Source: Candidatus Methanophagales archaeon (lineage in GTDB: Archaea; Halobacteriota; Syntropharchaeia; Alkanophagales; Methanospirareceae). Taken from it: 23,774 nt of DNA. A program made the translations under genes and the position numbers. Positions within the stretch are counted from its first letter, which is position 1, and each line of letters starts with the position of its first letter. The DNA lies in assembly GCA_014061035.1 (NCBI GenBank), contig JACGMN010000110.1:1-23774 (forward strand), written 5' to 3'. The notes under the pieces are model-generated. The model was not told the DNA's origin. It did not search any database and saw only the letters and a program-made list of their open reading frames with translations. Positions 14,475-21,765 of this stretch are shown here, one piece after another.

Positions 14475-15293
14475 ATGAAAATGTTAGCGTCAGATTTAGC
14501 GGTAGTCTTTGACGGTGCGGGCGTTCTATACGCACCATTCAGAATTATAAAAGACATGGAAAGGGGTGTAACAAAGCGCAGCCGGATATCTGGGATAACC
14601 TGCACGGAGCGGCTTAAAAGCGGTGCGATGGTGGTATTGAAGACACGATACGAAGAAACGATGGCTGGAGAAGACGACTCCAAATTTTTATCTGCTTTGA
14701 TGAAGGCGGAAAAAATAGAAAATAAAGTCATTTATAAGACTGATGTGATAAGTGATGAGGAGGTACTTGAAACAGTCTTGAGAGATAAAACTGTCAAACT
14801 TGGCGATGTTCATGAGACGGTCTCGCTATTGAGGCGCTGTGACATTCTACCGATATTGGGAATAGGATTGATCGTGGATATGGTAAAAGGGACGGTACGA
14901 TATGCAATTGCAGGCGGTATAAATCTCTTTCCGGGAACACTGAGGCAGCTTAAAGAATTACGTGAGCTGGACGTCCAGACTTTTATTGCATCAGGAGATA
15001 GGATAGAGCAAGAAGAGATGGCGGTGCATTTACCAGATGTTCCGCAGGCGAATATTTTTGGAACGATGAAGCCGGAGGATAAGCGGGATCTGGTGAGGAA
15101 GTTGAAGGATGAATATAAAGTAATAATGGTCGGTGATGACAGGAATGATTATCTTGCAATGCAAGAGGCAGATATTGCAGTATTATCCTTGCAAGAAGCG
15201 GCGGATAGGCAAAAAAAGGTCTTTGCTGTTGCAGACATCAGGATAAACGATATAAGTGAGATAACAGGAATAGTAAAAGAGATACTGGGATAA
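14475..15293 (+). CDS. HAD-like protein upstream of methanogenesis marker 2
   Basis: It is a 272-residue HAD superfamily protein. Motif I reads VVFDGAGVLY: the nucleophile Asp is present, but the position of the second Asp in the usual DxD is Ala15. Motif II is FIASGDR, the motif III lysine is in MKPEDKRDLV, and motif IV is MVGDDRNDYLAM. This gives a core like that of soluble P-type-ATPase-like phosphatases. A middle stretch (residues about 130-155) is hydrophobic. The stop is two bases before the ATG of the marker-2 gene, which strongly suggests co-translation. The substrate is unknown. The lost Asp could mean phosphotransfer or binding rather than ordinary phosphatase action. ATG 14475 and 14481 are both possible starts. 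Confidence 0.75.
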   Translation: MKMLASDLAVVFDGAGVLYAPFRIIKDMERGVTKRSRISGITCTERLKSGAMVVLKTRYEETMAGEDDSKFLSALMKAEKIENKVIYKTDVISDEEVLETVLRDKTVKLGDVHETVSLLRRCDILPILGIGLIVDMVKGTVRYAIAGGINLFPGTLRQLKELRELDVQTFIASGDRIEQEEMAVHLPDVPQANIFGTMKPEDKRDLVRKLKDEYKVIMVGDDRNDYLAMQEADIAVLSLQEAADRQKKVFAVADIRINDISEITGIVKEILG

Positions 15294-15295
15294 AA

Positions 15296-16327
15296 ATGGT
15301 AATAGCTATAGATCTGGAATCGCTGGCAGAAGAGTTGAGAAACTACGAGGGCGTGAAGCGAAAAAGAGCTATAAACGATCTTGTGACGATGCTTGGAGTT
15401 TCAGATAAAGTAGGCGGCAGAACGATAGCGGGATTCGGAGAGGATGCGGCAGTACTTGATTTTGACGGTGATAATTGTATTTTACTTGCTGTTGACGGTA
15501 TCTTAGACAAATTACTTAGTACCGACCCCTGGTGGGCTGGGTATTGCGCTGTACATGTGAATGTAAATGACATAGCGGCGATGGGTGGTACTCCTTTAGC
15601 AATGGTGAACCTGACGTCAACACAGAGGAGGGATGTATGCATTGGACTGGGAAGAGGGATGGAAGAAGGCGTGAAAAAATTTGGCGTACCCATGGTTGGC
15701 GGACATCTGCATCCAGACACTGTTTACGATGCACTTGATGTTGCTATAATGGGCAGAGTAAGAAAGGATAGTATTATATTCTCGAGCGGTGCGAAACCTG
15801 GCGACAAGGTATTGGTTGCGATTGACCTCGATGGCAGAGTATCACCGAACTACAATCTGGCATGGGATACTACAACGAAAAAGTCTCCAGTCGTGATAAA
15901 AAAGCAATTAGAGACGATGGTGAAGATAGGCGAGAAAAAGTTAGCAACTGCAGGTAAAGATATAAGCAACCCCGGAACGGTAGGCACGCTTGGGATGCTG
16001 CTTGAGTCTTCAGGTGTAGGCGCGCTTGTAGACCTGGCTAAGGTACCAAGACCTATATATAGACAAGGACAGGACGTAAGCGATATTGATATTGATATTG
16101 ATATACCACTTCCGCAGTGGTTGAAGGTCTATCCCGGAACTGGTTTTGTGCTTACGGTTGAGAACGGTGAAAAAGGATCGAAATGTATAGAGATATTCCG
16201 CGCGGCTGGAATAACGGCTTCTATTATTGGTGAGATAGATGCAAGCAAGAGATTGAGAATAACCGATGGTGAAGAGATAGCAACAGTATTTGACTTCAAT
16301 AGCGATATAATAACCGGAATAAGATAG
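15296..16327 (+). CDS. Methanogenesis marker protein 2 (AIR synthase-related)
   Basis: The protein belongs to the PurM/ThiL/SelD/HypE superfamily of ATP-binding enzymes. The N-domain shows FGEDAAVLDFDGD, the Asp-rich metal/ATP loop, then LLAVDGI, DPWWAGYCAVHVNVNDIAAMGGTPLAM and MVGGHLHPD; the C-domain begins about residue 175. The DPWWAGYCAV and NVNDIAAMGG text matches the protein found in nearly all methanogens and known as methanogenesis marker 2, whose reaction is still unsettled as far as I know. An Asp-Ile repeat at residues 263-270 lies in the C-domain. It is tightly packed between the HAD gene (2-base gap) and cofH (10-base gap). ATG 15296 is supported by that spacing. Confidence 0.88.
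   Translation: MVIAIDLESLAEELRNYEGVKRKRAINDLVTMLGVSDKVGGRTIAGFGEDAAVLDFDGDNCILLAVDGILDKLLSTDPWWAGYCAVHVNVNDIAAMGGTPLAMVNLTSTQRRDVCIGLGRGMEEGVKKFGVPMVGGHLHPDTVYDALDVAIMGRVRKDSIIFSSGAKPGDKVLVAIDLDGRVSPNYNLAWDTTTKKSPVVIKKQLETMVKIGEKKLATAGKDISNPGTVGTLGMLLESSGVGALVDLAKVPRPIYRQGQDVSDIDIDIDIPLPQWLKVYPGTGFVLTVENGEKGSKCIEIFRAAGITASIIGEIDASKRLRITDGEEIATVFDFNSDIITGIR
16082..16105 (+). repeat. Hexamer repeat encoding Asp-Ile in the marker-2 gene
   Basis: Three exact gatatt units and a final gatata give DIDIDIDI, in phase with the reading frame. Confidence 0.9.
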
Positions 16328-16337
16328 ATGAGATGAG

Positions 16338-17411
16338 ATGAAAGATGGTTCTGATCTTGATGGGCTATACGAGAAGATAAGAGCAGGTAGAGTTGAGAGA
16401 GAGGATGCAATATTTTTAGGACGCAACCCGCATTATCTGTTCTGTATCGCAGATGAGCTGCGAGAGGAGAAGAACGGTGATGTTGTTACATACGTCGTGA
16501 ACAGGAATATAAACTTCACAAATATCTGTGTTAATACGTGCAAGTTCTGTGCTTTTCGGGAAGAGAAGGATAAAGGGTATCTGTTAAATATGGATGCTAT
16601 ATTGAATAAGGTTGAGGAAGCGGTGAATAGAGGAGCGACAGAGATATGTATTCAAGGCGGTCTGCACCCCAACCTCGTAGTGGAAGATTATTGTGAAATT
16701 ATTAAAATAATAAAGACTGATTTTAATGTGCATATACACGCGTATTCGCCGATGGAGATATATCACATAGCAAAAAATTCTGCGATGGGCGAAGAAGCAG
16801 TCTTGAAAGAATTAAAAAAAGCGGGTCTGGATTCTATACCGGGAACCGCAGCAGAGATACTGGATGATTCTATAAGGGCGATAATATGCCCGAAGAAGCT
16901 AAAATCAGATAAATGGATAGAAATAATAAAGACTGCACACCGGTTGGGAATCCCATCGACAGCAACACTATTGTACGGGCATATCGAATCATTGGAGTGC
17001 AGAATAGACCATATATTAAAGATACGAGATATTCAGAAGGAGACAGGCGGATTTACCGAGTTCGTACCCTTGAAGTTCATGCGAAGGAACAATGAATTGG
17101 GGCGGATGGTGAAGCGACCTATTTCTTTATTTGTGGATGCTATCGTTCACGCGCTTGCCAGAGTCATTCTCCATCCTTACTGCAGCAATCTGCAGGTATC
17201 ATGGGTGAAGCTGGGTATGAGCGATGCACAGAAGATGTTCTATTTTGGTGTGAATGACATTGGTGGAACGTTGATGGAAGAGAACATCACACGGTTAGCG
17301 AGTTCCGCGTCCACGACACGTGAGTATATGTCTCCAGAGGATCTCGAGCAGGTTATAAGGGATGCAGGGAGATTGCCTGAGCGGAGAACGACGTTGTATG
17401 GGAGAGAATAA
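16338..17411 (+). CDS. cofH: CofH, radical SAM enzyme of coenzyme F420 (FO) synthesis
   Basis: CofH joins tyrosine-derived 4-hydroxybenzyl to 5-amino-6-ribitylaminouracil; CofG then completes the FO chromophore of F420. The radical SAM cluster motif is C64-x3-C68-x2-C71 (CVNTCKFC). It is followed by QGGLHPNL, HAYSPMEIYHIAK, PGTAAEIL and YGHIESLECRIDH, and by TGGFTEFVPLKF, the run that separates CofH from CofG. At 357 residues it has normal length and carries no dicodon repeat. The start at 16338 follows gatgagatgag, and other ATGs close by are in different frames. The gap to the marker-2 stop is 10 bases, so they are probably one operon. MqnC/MqnE-type enzymes are related but less likely in this context. 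Confidence 0.92.
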   Translation: MKDGSDLDGLYEKIRAGRVEREDAIFLGRNPHYLFCIADELREEKNGDVVTYVVNRNINFTNICVNTCKFCAFREEKDKGYLLNMDAILNKVEEAVNRGATEICIQGGLHPNLVVEDYCEIIKIIKTDFNVHIHAYSPMEIYHIAKNSAMGEEAVLKELKKAGLDSIPGTAAEILDDSIRAIICPKKLKSDKWIEIIKTAHRLGIPSTATLLYGHIESLECRIDHILKIRDIQKETGGFTEFVPLKFMRRNNELGRMVKRPISLFVDAIVHALARVILHPYCSNLQVSWVKLGMSDAQKMFYFGVNDIGGTLMEENITRLASSASTTREYMSPEDLEQVIRDAGRLPERRTTLYGRE

Positions 17412-17506
17412 TTTTTATAATCGGACGTAGATGAACACAGATAATCAGAATTTAAATATACAAATATAAATACATAGAATCAAAAGAAAAAGTGAGGTAA
17501 AAAAAA
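17412..17506 (+). promoter_or_regulatory. Promoter/leader of the zinc-ribbon–metG operon
   Basis: The 95-base gap holds acgtagatgaacacagataa (17424-17443), like the DNA at the end of apgM. Next come A/T-rich boxes (tttaaatatac, aaatataaatac at about 17451-17473) and a good ribosome site, gtgaggt, ending 8 bases before ATG 17507. The TATA-like box about 40 bases upstream fits a short leader. Confidence 0.5.
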
Positions 17507-17755
17507 ATGAAATCTCCTAGATGTGGTGAGGGATTGGATATGGCGGAGCGTCAGGTGGTCGAGATAGACTACTCTCCTGATTGTCGTGGTGTCTGGTTGG
17601 ATCGTGGAGAGCTTGACAAGATCATAGAACGGACGAGTTCGAGCCCTTTTGCTGGAGGTCACGAACAGTCTGAGTTTTTTGTAGGGCGTGGATGCTTCGG
17701 GGCGCCAAAAAAGCGTAAGCGAAAATCTTTTCTGGAAGATATGTTTGACTTTTAA
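17507..17755 (+). CDS. Small TFIIB-type zinc-ribbon-like protein with two cysteines replaced by serine
   Basis: The 82-residue protein follows the COG3809/zf-TFIIB pattern: an N-terminal knuckle, MAERQVVEIDY, a second knuckle, then RGVWLDRGELDKII, and a basic tail (KKRKRK). In relatives each knuckle is CPxC. Here they read SPRC and YSPDC, so the first Cys of each pair is Ser, in both cases codon tct, one base from tgt. Zinc binding is therefore doubtful. A gtgaggt site precedes the ATG. The stop TAA overlaps the metG ATG by one base (taatg), so metG translation is probably coupled to it. The role of the family is not established. Confidence 0.85.
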   Translation: MKSPRCGEGLDMAERQVVEIDYSPDCRGVWLDRGELDKIIERTSSSPFAGGHEQSEFFVGRGCFGAPKKRKRKSFLEDMFDF

Positions 17756-19425
17756 TGAAGATACCGAGTGATAAACAGGTACTGGTAACTTCTGCATTGC
17801 CATACGTAAATGGAAATTGTCACATCGGGCACCTCAGGACTTATGTTCCCGCAGACATATACGTGAGGATGTACCGGAAGATGGGGTACGTGGTAACGTT
17901 TGTTTGCGGTTCTGACACTCATGGAACGCCGATTGTGCTGACTGCAGAAGCAGAAGGCGTAACTCCGCAAGTAGTCGTTGCGAGATATCACAAACATTTC
18001 AAAGAGATCTTCAAAGAGCTTCAGGTGGATTTTGACTATTATGGACAGACAGATTCCGAGACCAATCATCGAAGGACAGAAGAGATAGTAACGAGATTGA
18101 TAGAGAATGGCTATGTCTATGAGCAGGTAATAAACCAGGCGTTTTGCAGTTCTTGTGAGCGATTCCTACCAGATCGCTACGTAGAGGGAAGATGTCCTTA
18201 CTGTGGTGAACTTGCAAGAGGGGACGAGTGTGACCAGGGCTGTGGTAAGCATCTTGAGCCTGGGGAGATGATAGAGCCGAAGTGTAAGATATGTGGGAGT
18301 GAGGCAGAATTCAGGAATCAGGAGCAGTTCTTCTTCAAACTCTCCTCCTTTACCGATTTTCTCATCTCGTATCTGGATACAATGGGTGGCACGCAGAATG
18401 CTAAGAACTATGCGATGGAATGGGTGAAGAAGGAACTGAAGGACTGGTGTATAACGAGGAATCTGGGCTGGGGAGTGCGATTCCCGGGACGTGATGATCT
18501 TGTCGTTTATGTCTGGGTTGATGCGCCTATCGGCTACATATCATTCACAGAAGAGTTATTCAGAGACAGAGCAAAAGGGAAAGGGAAATTAGGAGAAGAT
18601 GGGCAGGAATGGAGAAGGTACTGGAAAGAGGATAAAGCAGCGATTGTACATTTCATCGGCACGGATATTCTTTACCATCATTGCATATTTTGGCCAGCGA
18701 TGCTAAAAGGAGCGGAGTATTCACTGCCTGCCGCGGTTGTTGCTTCCGGTATGGTGAAGATAGATGGCAGGACCTTTTCAAAGAGCAGAGGAGACGTGGT
18801 ATGGGTAACAGAATTTTTAGAGCGATTCCATCCTGATACGTTACGGTATTATCTGGTGACACAATCGAGCCACACGAAGGAGCTGAATTTCTCCTGGGAA
18901 TCATTCGCCATGCGTCTGAACAATGAATTAGTCGCGATCCTTGGAAACCTCGTCTATCGTCTTCTCTCATTTGCATATAAGAATTTTGGCACGATACCGG
19001 ACGGTAGTATAGAAGAAGAGATCCTTATAGCAATAACGAAGACGAAAGAGGAGTCAATAAGCGCAATAGAAGAGTACGAATTCAAGAAGTTCGTCGATGC
19101 AGTGATGAAGCTCGCAGACTTTGGCAACAGTTATTTCCAGCGCGAAGAGCCGTGGCATTTGATAAAACAAGGTGATCGAGATAGAAAACGGGCGGGAGAG
19201 ATATCGTTGAACGTGCTACAACTGATAAAAGCTATCTGTATCTTACTGGAGGCAGTGATGCCAGCTAAGATGGAAGAGGTCTGGCAGCAGCTCGGTATGG
19301 AACGCGATCTGCATTCTGTCCAGCTTGACGAGCTATTAGTGCCGGTAGAGAGCGGAAAAGCGTTGAAAAAGCCGTATAGATTATTCGAGAGAGTGGAAGC
19401 GGAGATCATCGAGGAGCTCTCGTAA
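17755..19425 (+). CDS. metG: Methionyl-tRNA synthetase
   Basis: It charges tRNA-Met, both initiator and elongator. Class I signatures are CHIGH (residues 22-26) and the KMSKS-type loop FSKSR (residues 341-345). A zinc-binding insert with CSSC, CPYC and a second group CDQGC/CKIC lies at about 130-185, as in the archaeal two-knuckle form. WVDAPIGYISFTEE and HFIGTDILYHH are typical active-site text. At 556 residues it lacks the C-terminal EMAP-like dimerisation domain, which is often a separate gene in archaea. The start is fixed by the taatg overlap with the zinc-ribbon gene. The 3' end overlaps the convergent HAD gene by 45 bases. Confidence 0.95.
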   Translation: MKIPSDKQVLVTSALPYVNGNCHIGHLRTYVPADIYVRMYRKMGYVVTFVCGSDTHGTPIVLTAEAEGVTPQVVVARYHKHFKEIFKELQVDFDYYGQTDSETNHRRTEEIVTRLIENGYVYEQVINQAFCSSCERFLPDRYVEGRCPYCGELARGDECDQGCGKHLEPGEMIEPKCKICGSEAEFRNQEQFFFKLSSFTDFLISYLDTMGGTQNAKNYAMEWVKKELKDWCITRNLGWGVRFPGRDDLVVYVWVDAPIGYISFTEELFRDRAKGKGKLGEDGQEWRRYWKEDKAAIVHFIGTDILYHHCIFWPAMLKGAEYSLPAAVVASGMVKIDGRTFSKSRGDVVWVTEFLERFHPDTLRYYLVTQSSHTKELNFSWESFAMRLNNELVAILGNLVYRLLSFAYKNFGTIPDGSIEEEILIAITKTKEESISAIEEYEFKKFVDAVMKLADFGNSYFQREEPWHLIKQGDRDRKRAGEISLNVLQLIKAICILLEAVMPAKMEEVWQQLGMERDLHSVQLDELLVPVESGKALKKPYRLFERVEAEIIEELS

Positions 19426-20091
19426 ATCGCTTATAATAAATTCATCACCGATCTTTACGTTTATGCCTACCTCTTTAGCCTTAGCTCTAGCTCTAGCTCT
19501 ATCCAGATAATAAGCAGTTATGCCGATCTTGCGTGGATTAAGAAAGTCAAAAACATGATGGTCGCCAGTATGGACAACTGCTTCTGGTGCCACACCCAGA
19601 ATATCGCAGAGCCGTGCAAAAAAACCGTTGGTCTTCTTCACTTCGCCGAAATCAGAGGTTGCAGAGAAGACGGCAGAGAAGTATTTCTTTATAGGTTTGA
19701 TCTGGAAATCAATGAATTCTGTTGACGCATTCGAGCTTATTATCAGTTCGTAGCCGCGCTCCTTCAAGACGCTTAAGACGTCTTCTACTTCTTCATATAT
19801 CCTTATCTCTGATTCGTATCGCTTGAATAGCTCCTCATACGGTATCGCCAGACCGAACTTCTGGAGCCAGTAATCTATTTTATACCACTCTATCCTGTGC
19901 TGACCGATCTTATCGTACTCGCTCTTTACAAATTCATACGCCTGCTCAAAGCTCAAACCTTCTTTCTCTGCATAAGCCTCCGGTATCCCTTTTAACCATA
20001 CTCGATCTATAAATTCTGTGCTGACTAATGTGCCGTCAAAGTCGAACGAGAAGACTTTTACTTTTACAGGCAGATCGGTTTGTCTTTTCAT
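19381..20091 (-). CDS. HAD-superfamily hydrolase
   Basis: The 236-residue protein has a complete HAD set: motif I DFDGTL with both Asp residues, motif II LIISSNAS, a lysine around VKKTNGF, and HTGDHHVFD as motif IV. A helical cap follows motif I, as in phosphoglycolate-phosphatase-like type I enzymes. The substrate cannot be told. An Arg-Ala/Lys-Ala repeat (19475-19504) sits late in the domain, after the motif IV region. The 3' end overlaps metG by 45 bases tail to tail. The ATG is immediately next to heptamer array C, which therefore occupies the whole promoter region. Confidence 0.85.
   Translation of the reverse strand: MKRQTDLPVKVKVFSFDFDGTLVSTEFIDRVWLKGIPEAYAEKEGLSFEQAYEFVKSEYDKIGQHRIEWYKIDYWLQKFGLAIPYEELFKRYESEIRIYEEVEDVLSVLKERGYELIISSNASTEFIDFQIKPIKKYFSAVFSATSDFGEVKKTNGFFARLCDILGVAPEAVVHTGDHHVFDFLNPRKIGITAYYLDRARARAKAKEVGINVKIGDEFIISDLRELLDDLRFHSLE
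19475..19504 (-). repeat. Hexamer repeat encoding Arg-Ala/Lys-Ala in the HAD gene
   Basis: Units ttagcc, ttagct, ctagct, ctagct, ctatcc on the + strand give RARARAKAK on the coding strand, in phase. Confidence 0.9.
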
Positions 20092-20238
20092 GGGTCGGGG
20101 TTCGGGGTTCAGGGTTCACGGTTTAGGGTTCATGGATTCAGTATATGTTTTGATATTAGAGATTAGGGTTTAGGATTTTTATATGTTTAACCGTGAACCA
20201 TGAACCTTGAACCCGGAACCCAAAACCCATGAAGCTGA
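20092..20238. repeat. Intergenic heptamer array C (large foldback) upstream of the HAD gene
   Basis: Six units of the form ggttNNN (20092-20133: gggtcgg, ggttcgg, ggttcag, ggttcac, ggtttag, ggttcat) face six units of the form aaccNNN (20189-20230: aaccgtg, aaccatg, aaccttg, aacccgg, aacccaa, aacccat). The arms pair, for example ggttcacggtt with aaccgtgaacc, around a 55-base A/T-rich loop. The loop contains CATATAAAAATC on the minus strand, a possible TATA box for the HAD gene. The array ends gaagctgagtactta, nearly the tail of array A, and abuts the aminotransferase stop codon. Confidence 0.85.
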
Positions 20239-20242
20239 GTAC

Positions 20243-21490
20243 TTACAGTAACACCTCTTCTGCTGCTTCCAATCCATTACCTACGCGTTCTATGAAGTTA
20301 TTCTCGGCCAGCACCTCTTCCAGCGCGGCGATAGTCCTCAATACTTCTGTCTCTGTGATATTGCCCATCGTGGCTATCCTGAATATCTTACCTTTTAGCT
20401 CTTCCTGCCCTCCGGATATGATCACGCCTTTTTTCCGCATACCGCCTCTCAGGAGCTCGTCAGTGATGCCAGCGGCTAACGGCGTCTTTATCGCTGTAAC
20501 GGTATTCGAGTAATCGGTTGCCTCATTCAGCGTCGGGAATAGGTAGAGTCCTAACCGTGAGATTGCTGTTCGAACAGCGTTTGAGAGCCGCCTATGCCGT
20601 TCTATCCTCTTAGCCATTCCCTCTTCTTTTATCACTTTTAACGCTTCGTGGAGTGCGAAGAAGAGCGGTAAAGCGGGTGTGTACGGTGTCTGTCTCTGTC
20701 CTTCACCCTTCCCAAAACTTTTCTTATACGCGAGAAGGTCTTGATAATAGGGGCGGTTTCGATTCTCCGCGATCAAATCCCATGCCCTTTCGCTGATCGA
20801 TAGTGCTGCTAATCCAGGCGGCATACCGATACATTTTTGCGAGCCGACGATGGCAATATCAGCGCCAAACTCGTCTACACGGACGTCATCACCACCTATT
20901 GATGTGATGCAATCGAGGACGAAGACGGCATCGTGCTTCCTGGCAAGTTTCCCTACTTCCCTCGCAGGATTGAGCATGCCTGTAGATGTCTCGTTATGGA
21001 CCATCGTGACGATCTTACGAGTGGCGTTAGCATTAGCATTAGCATTAGCCTTAACTTCAGGATCACTGCTCTTTTCCAGCGCTTTCTTTACTTCTTCTAA
21101 CTCTATTGGGTCTCCCCAATTGAACCGAACAGGAGTAACTGCATCTCTACCTGCATATCGCACTGCGATCTCTTGAAAACGTTCGCTAAATTTGCCGTTC
21201 ACTATTGTGACGACTGAAGATTGAGGTTTTGTCTTCTCTGTACCGTTAATGTTAGCGCTGGTTATCCCGGTAAGATTCCCTACAGCCGCTTCCATTGCAC
21301 ACGTTCCAGATCCGCTCAGCACGAATAGGTCATTCTTCGTCTGGAATAGCCTCTTAAGGTCATCGACTATCTCGCCGTATATCGCTGAGAATTCATCACT
21401 ACGGTGCGAGATCATCGGTCTTGACATCGCTTCGCGAATACGTGGTATCACTGGTACCGGTCCAGGGATCATCAACAATTCTTCTTGCAT
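20243..21490 (-). CDS. Class V aminotransferase (alanine/serine–glyoxylate or aspartate type)
   Basis: A pyridoxal-phosphate enzyme of the serine-pyruvate/alanine-glyoxylate family. The N-terminus MIPGPVPVIPRIREAMSRPMISHRS and GSGTCAMEAAVGNL bind substrate and cofactor. Asp193 in LDCITSIGGD lies under the pyridine ring, and Lys219 in VGSQKCIGMPPG is the cofactor lysine. Homologues in methanogens are annotated as broad-specificity aspartate aminotransferases, so the amino donor here is uncertain. At 415 residues it is longer than the usual 380 or so. Inserts include an Ala-Asn repeat at residues 148-156. The ATG is at 21488-21490; array C follows the stop. Confidence 0.88.
   Translation of the reverse strand: MQEELLMIPGPVPVIPRIREAMSRPMISHRSDEFSAIYGEIVDDLKRLFQTKNDLFVLSGSGTCAMEAAVGNLTGITSANINGTEKTKPQSSVVTIVNGKFSERFQEIAVRYAGRDAVTPVRFNWGDPIELEEVKKALEKSSDPEVKANANANANATRKIVTMVHNETSTGMLNPAREVGKLARKHDAVFVLDCITSIGGDDVRVDEFGADIAIVGSQKCIGMPPGLAALSISERAWDLIAENRNRPYYQDLLAYKKSFGKGEGQRQTPYTPALPLFFALHEALKVIKEEGMAKRIERHRRLSNAVRTAISRLGLYLFPTLNEATDYSNTVTAIKTPLAAGITDELLRGGMRKKGVIISGGQEELKGKIFRIATMGNITETEVLRTIAALEEVLAENNFIERVGNGLEAAEEVLL
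21024..21053 (-). repeat. Hexamer repeat encoding Ala-Asn in the aminotransferase
   Basis: Units gcgtta, gcatta three times and gcctta on the + strand give KANANANANAT. The core hexamer is the same as in the apgM repeat at 2506-2565. Confidence 0.93.
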
Positions 21491-21765
21491 TGGGTTTTGT
21501 ATATCTTATGATTTCTTATGATTTTGCATAATAAAGATCGCATTCATTTAGCTGCATCGCTCTCTTCACGTGCGTCATCTGCTGTTGTGCATTTTCACCG
21601 TGTGATCCGTGTAATCAAAAAGTATCAATTTGATTTGTAGTTGAGAATTTATCGACTGGAGAGTGGGAGACACGAAAAGTTTATATAGGTAAGGGAGCGA
21701 CTAACCGCAAAGAACCTCAAAGTATATATAGGTGGTATGTATGTAAATAATTATAGGTGATTTAA
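21491..21765. other. 275-base intergenic region before the protease operon
   Basis: No gene is seen. The part nearest the aminotransferase has two cttatgattt copies that may be its promoter area. The middle (21570-21620) has cgtcatctgctgttg and gtgtgatccgtgtaatc, similar in flavour to the ACGCAGAT-type repeat text elsewhere. The right part holds the duplicated TATA-like element and ccgcaaagaacctcaaag (21705-21722). Confidence 0.5.
21676..21733 (+). promoter_or_regulatory. Duplicated TATA-like promoter element of the protease operon
   Basis: AAAGTTTATATAGGT (21676-21690) and AAAGTATATATAGGT (21719-21733) differ at one of 15 bases and are 43 bases apart. Both contain an archaeal TATA-box core. 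The downstream copy is 33 bases before the ATG of the small gene at 21766; a GGTGA (21756-21760) ribosome site follows. Confidence 0.6.

Noticed and set aside
15343..15734. Minus-strand open frames within the marker-2 gene
   Set aside because: Antisense shadows of a strongly conserved protein.
16322..16340. gatga tandem run before cofH as a repeat element
   Set aside because: Only three short units; it overlaps the start region and is more simply a ribosome-site context.
20092..20238. Telomere-like repeats (gggttcag, ttagggttta)
   Set aside because: The units vary, fold back on themselves and lie between chromosomal genes; archaeal chromosomes have no telomeres.
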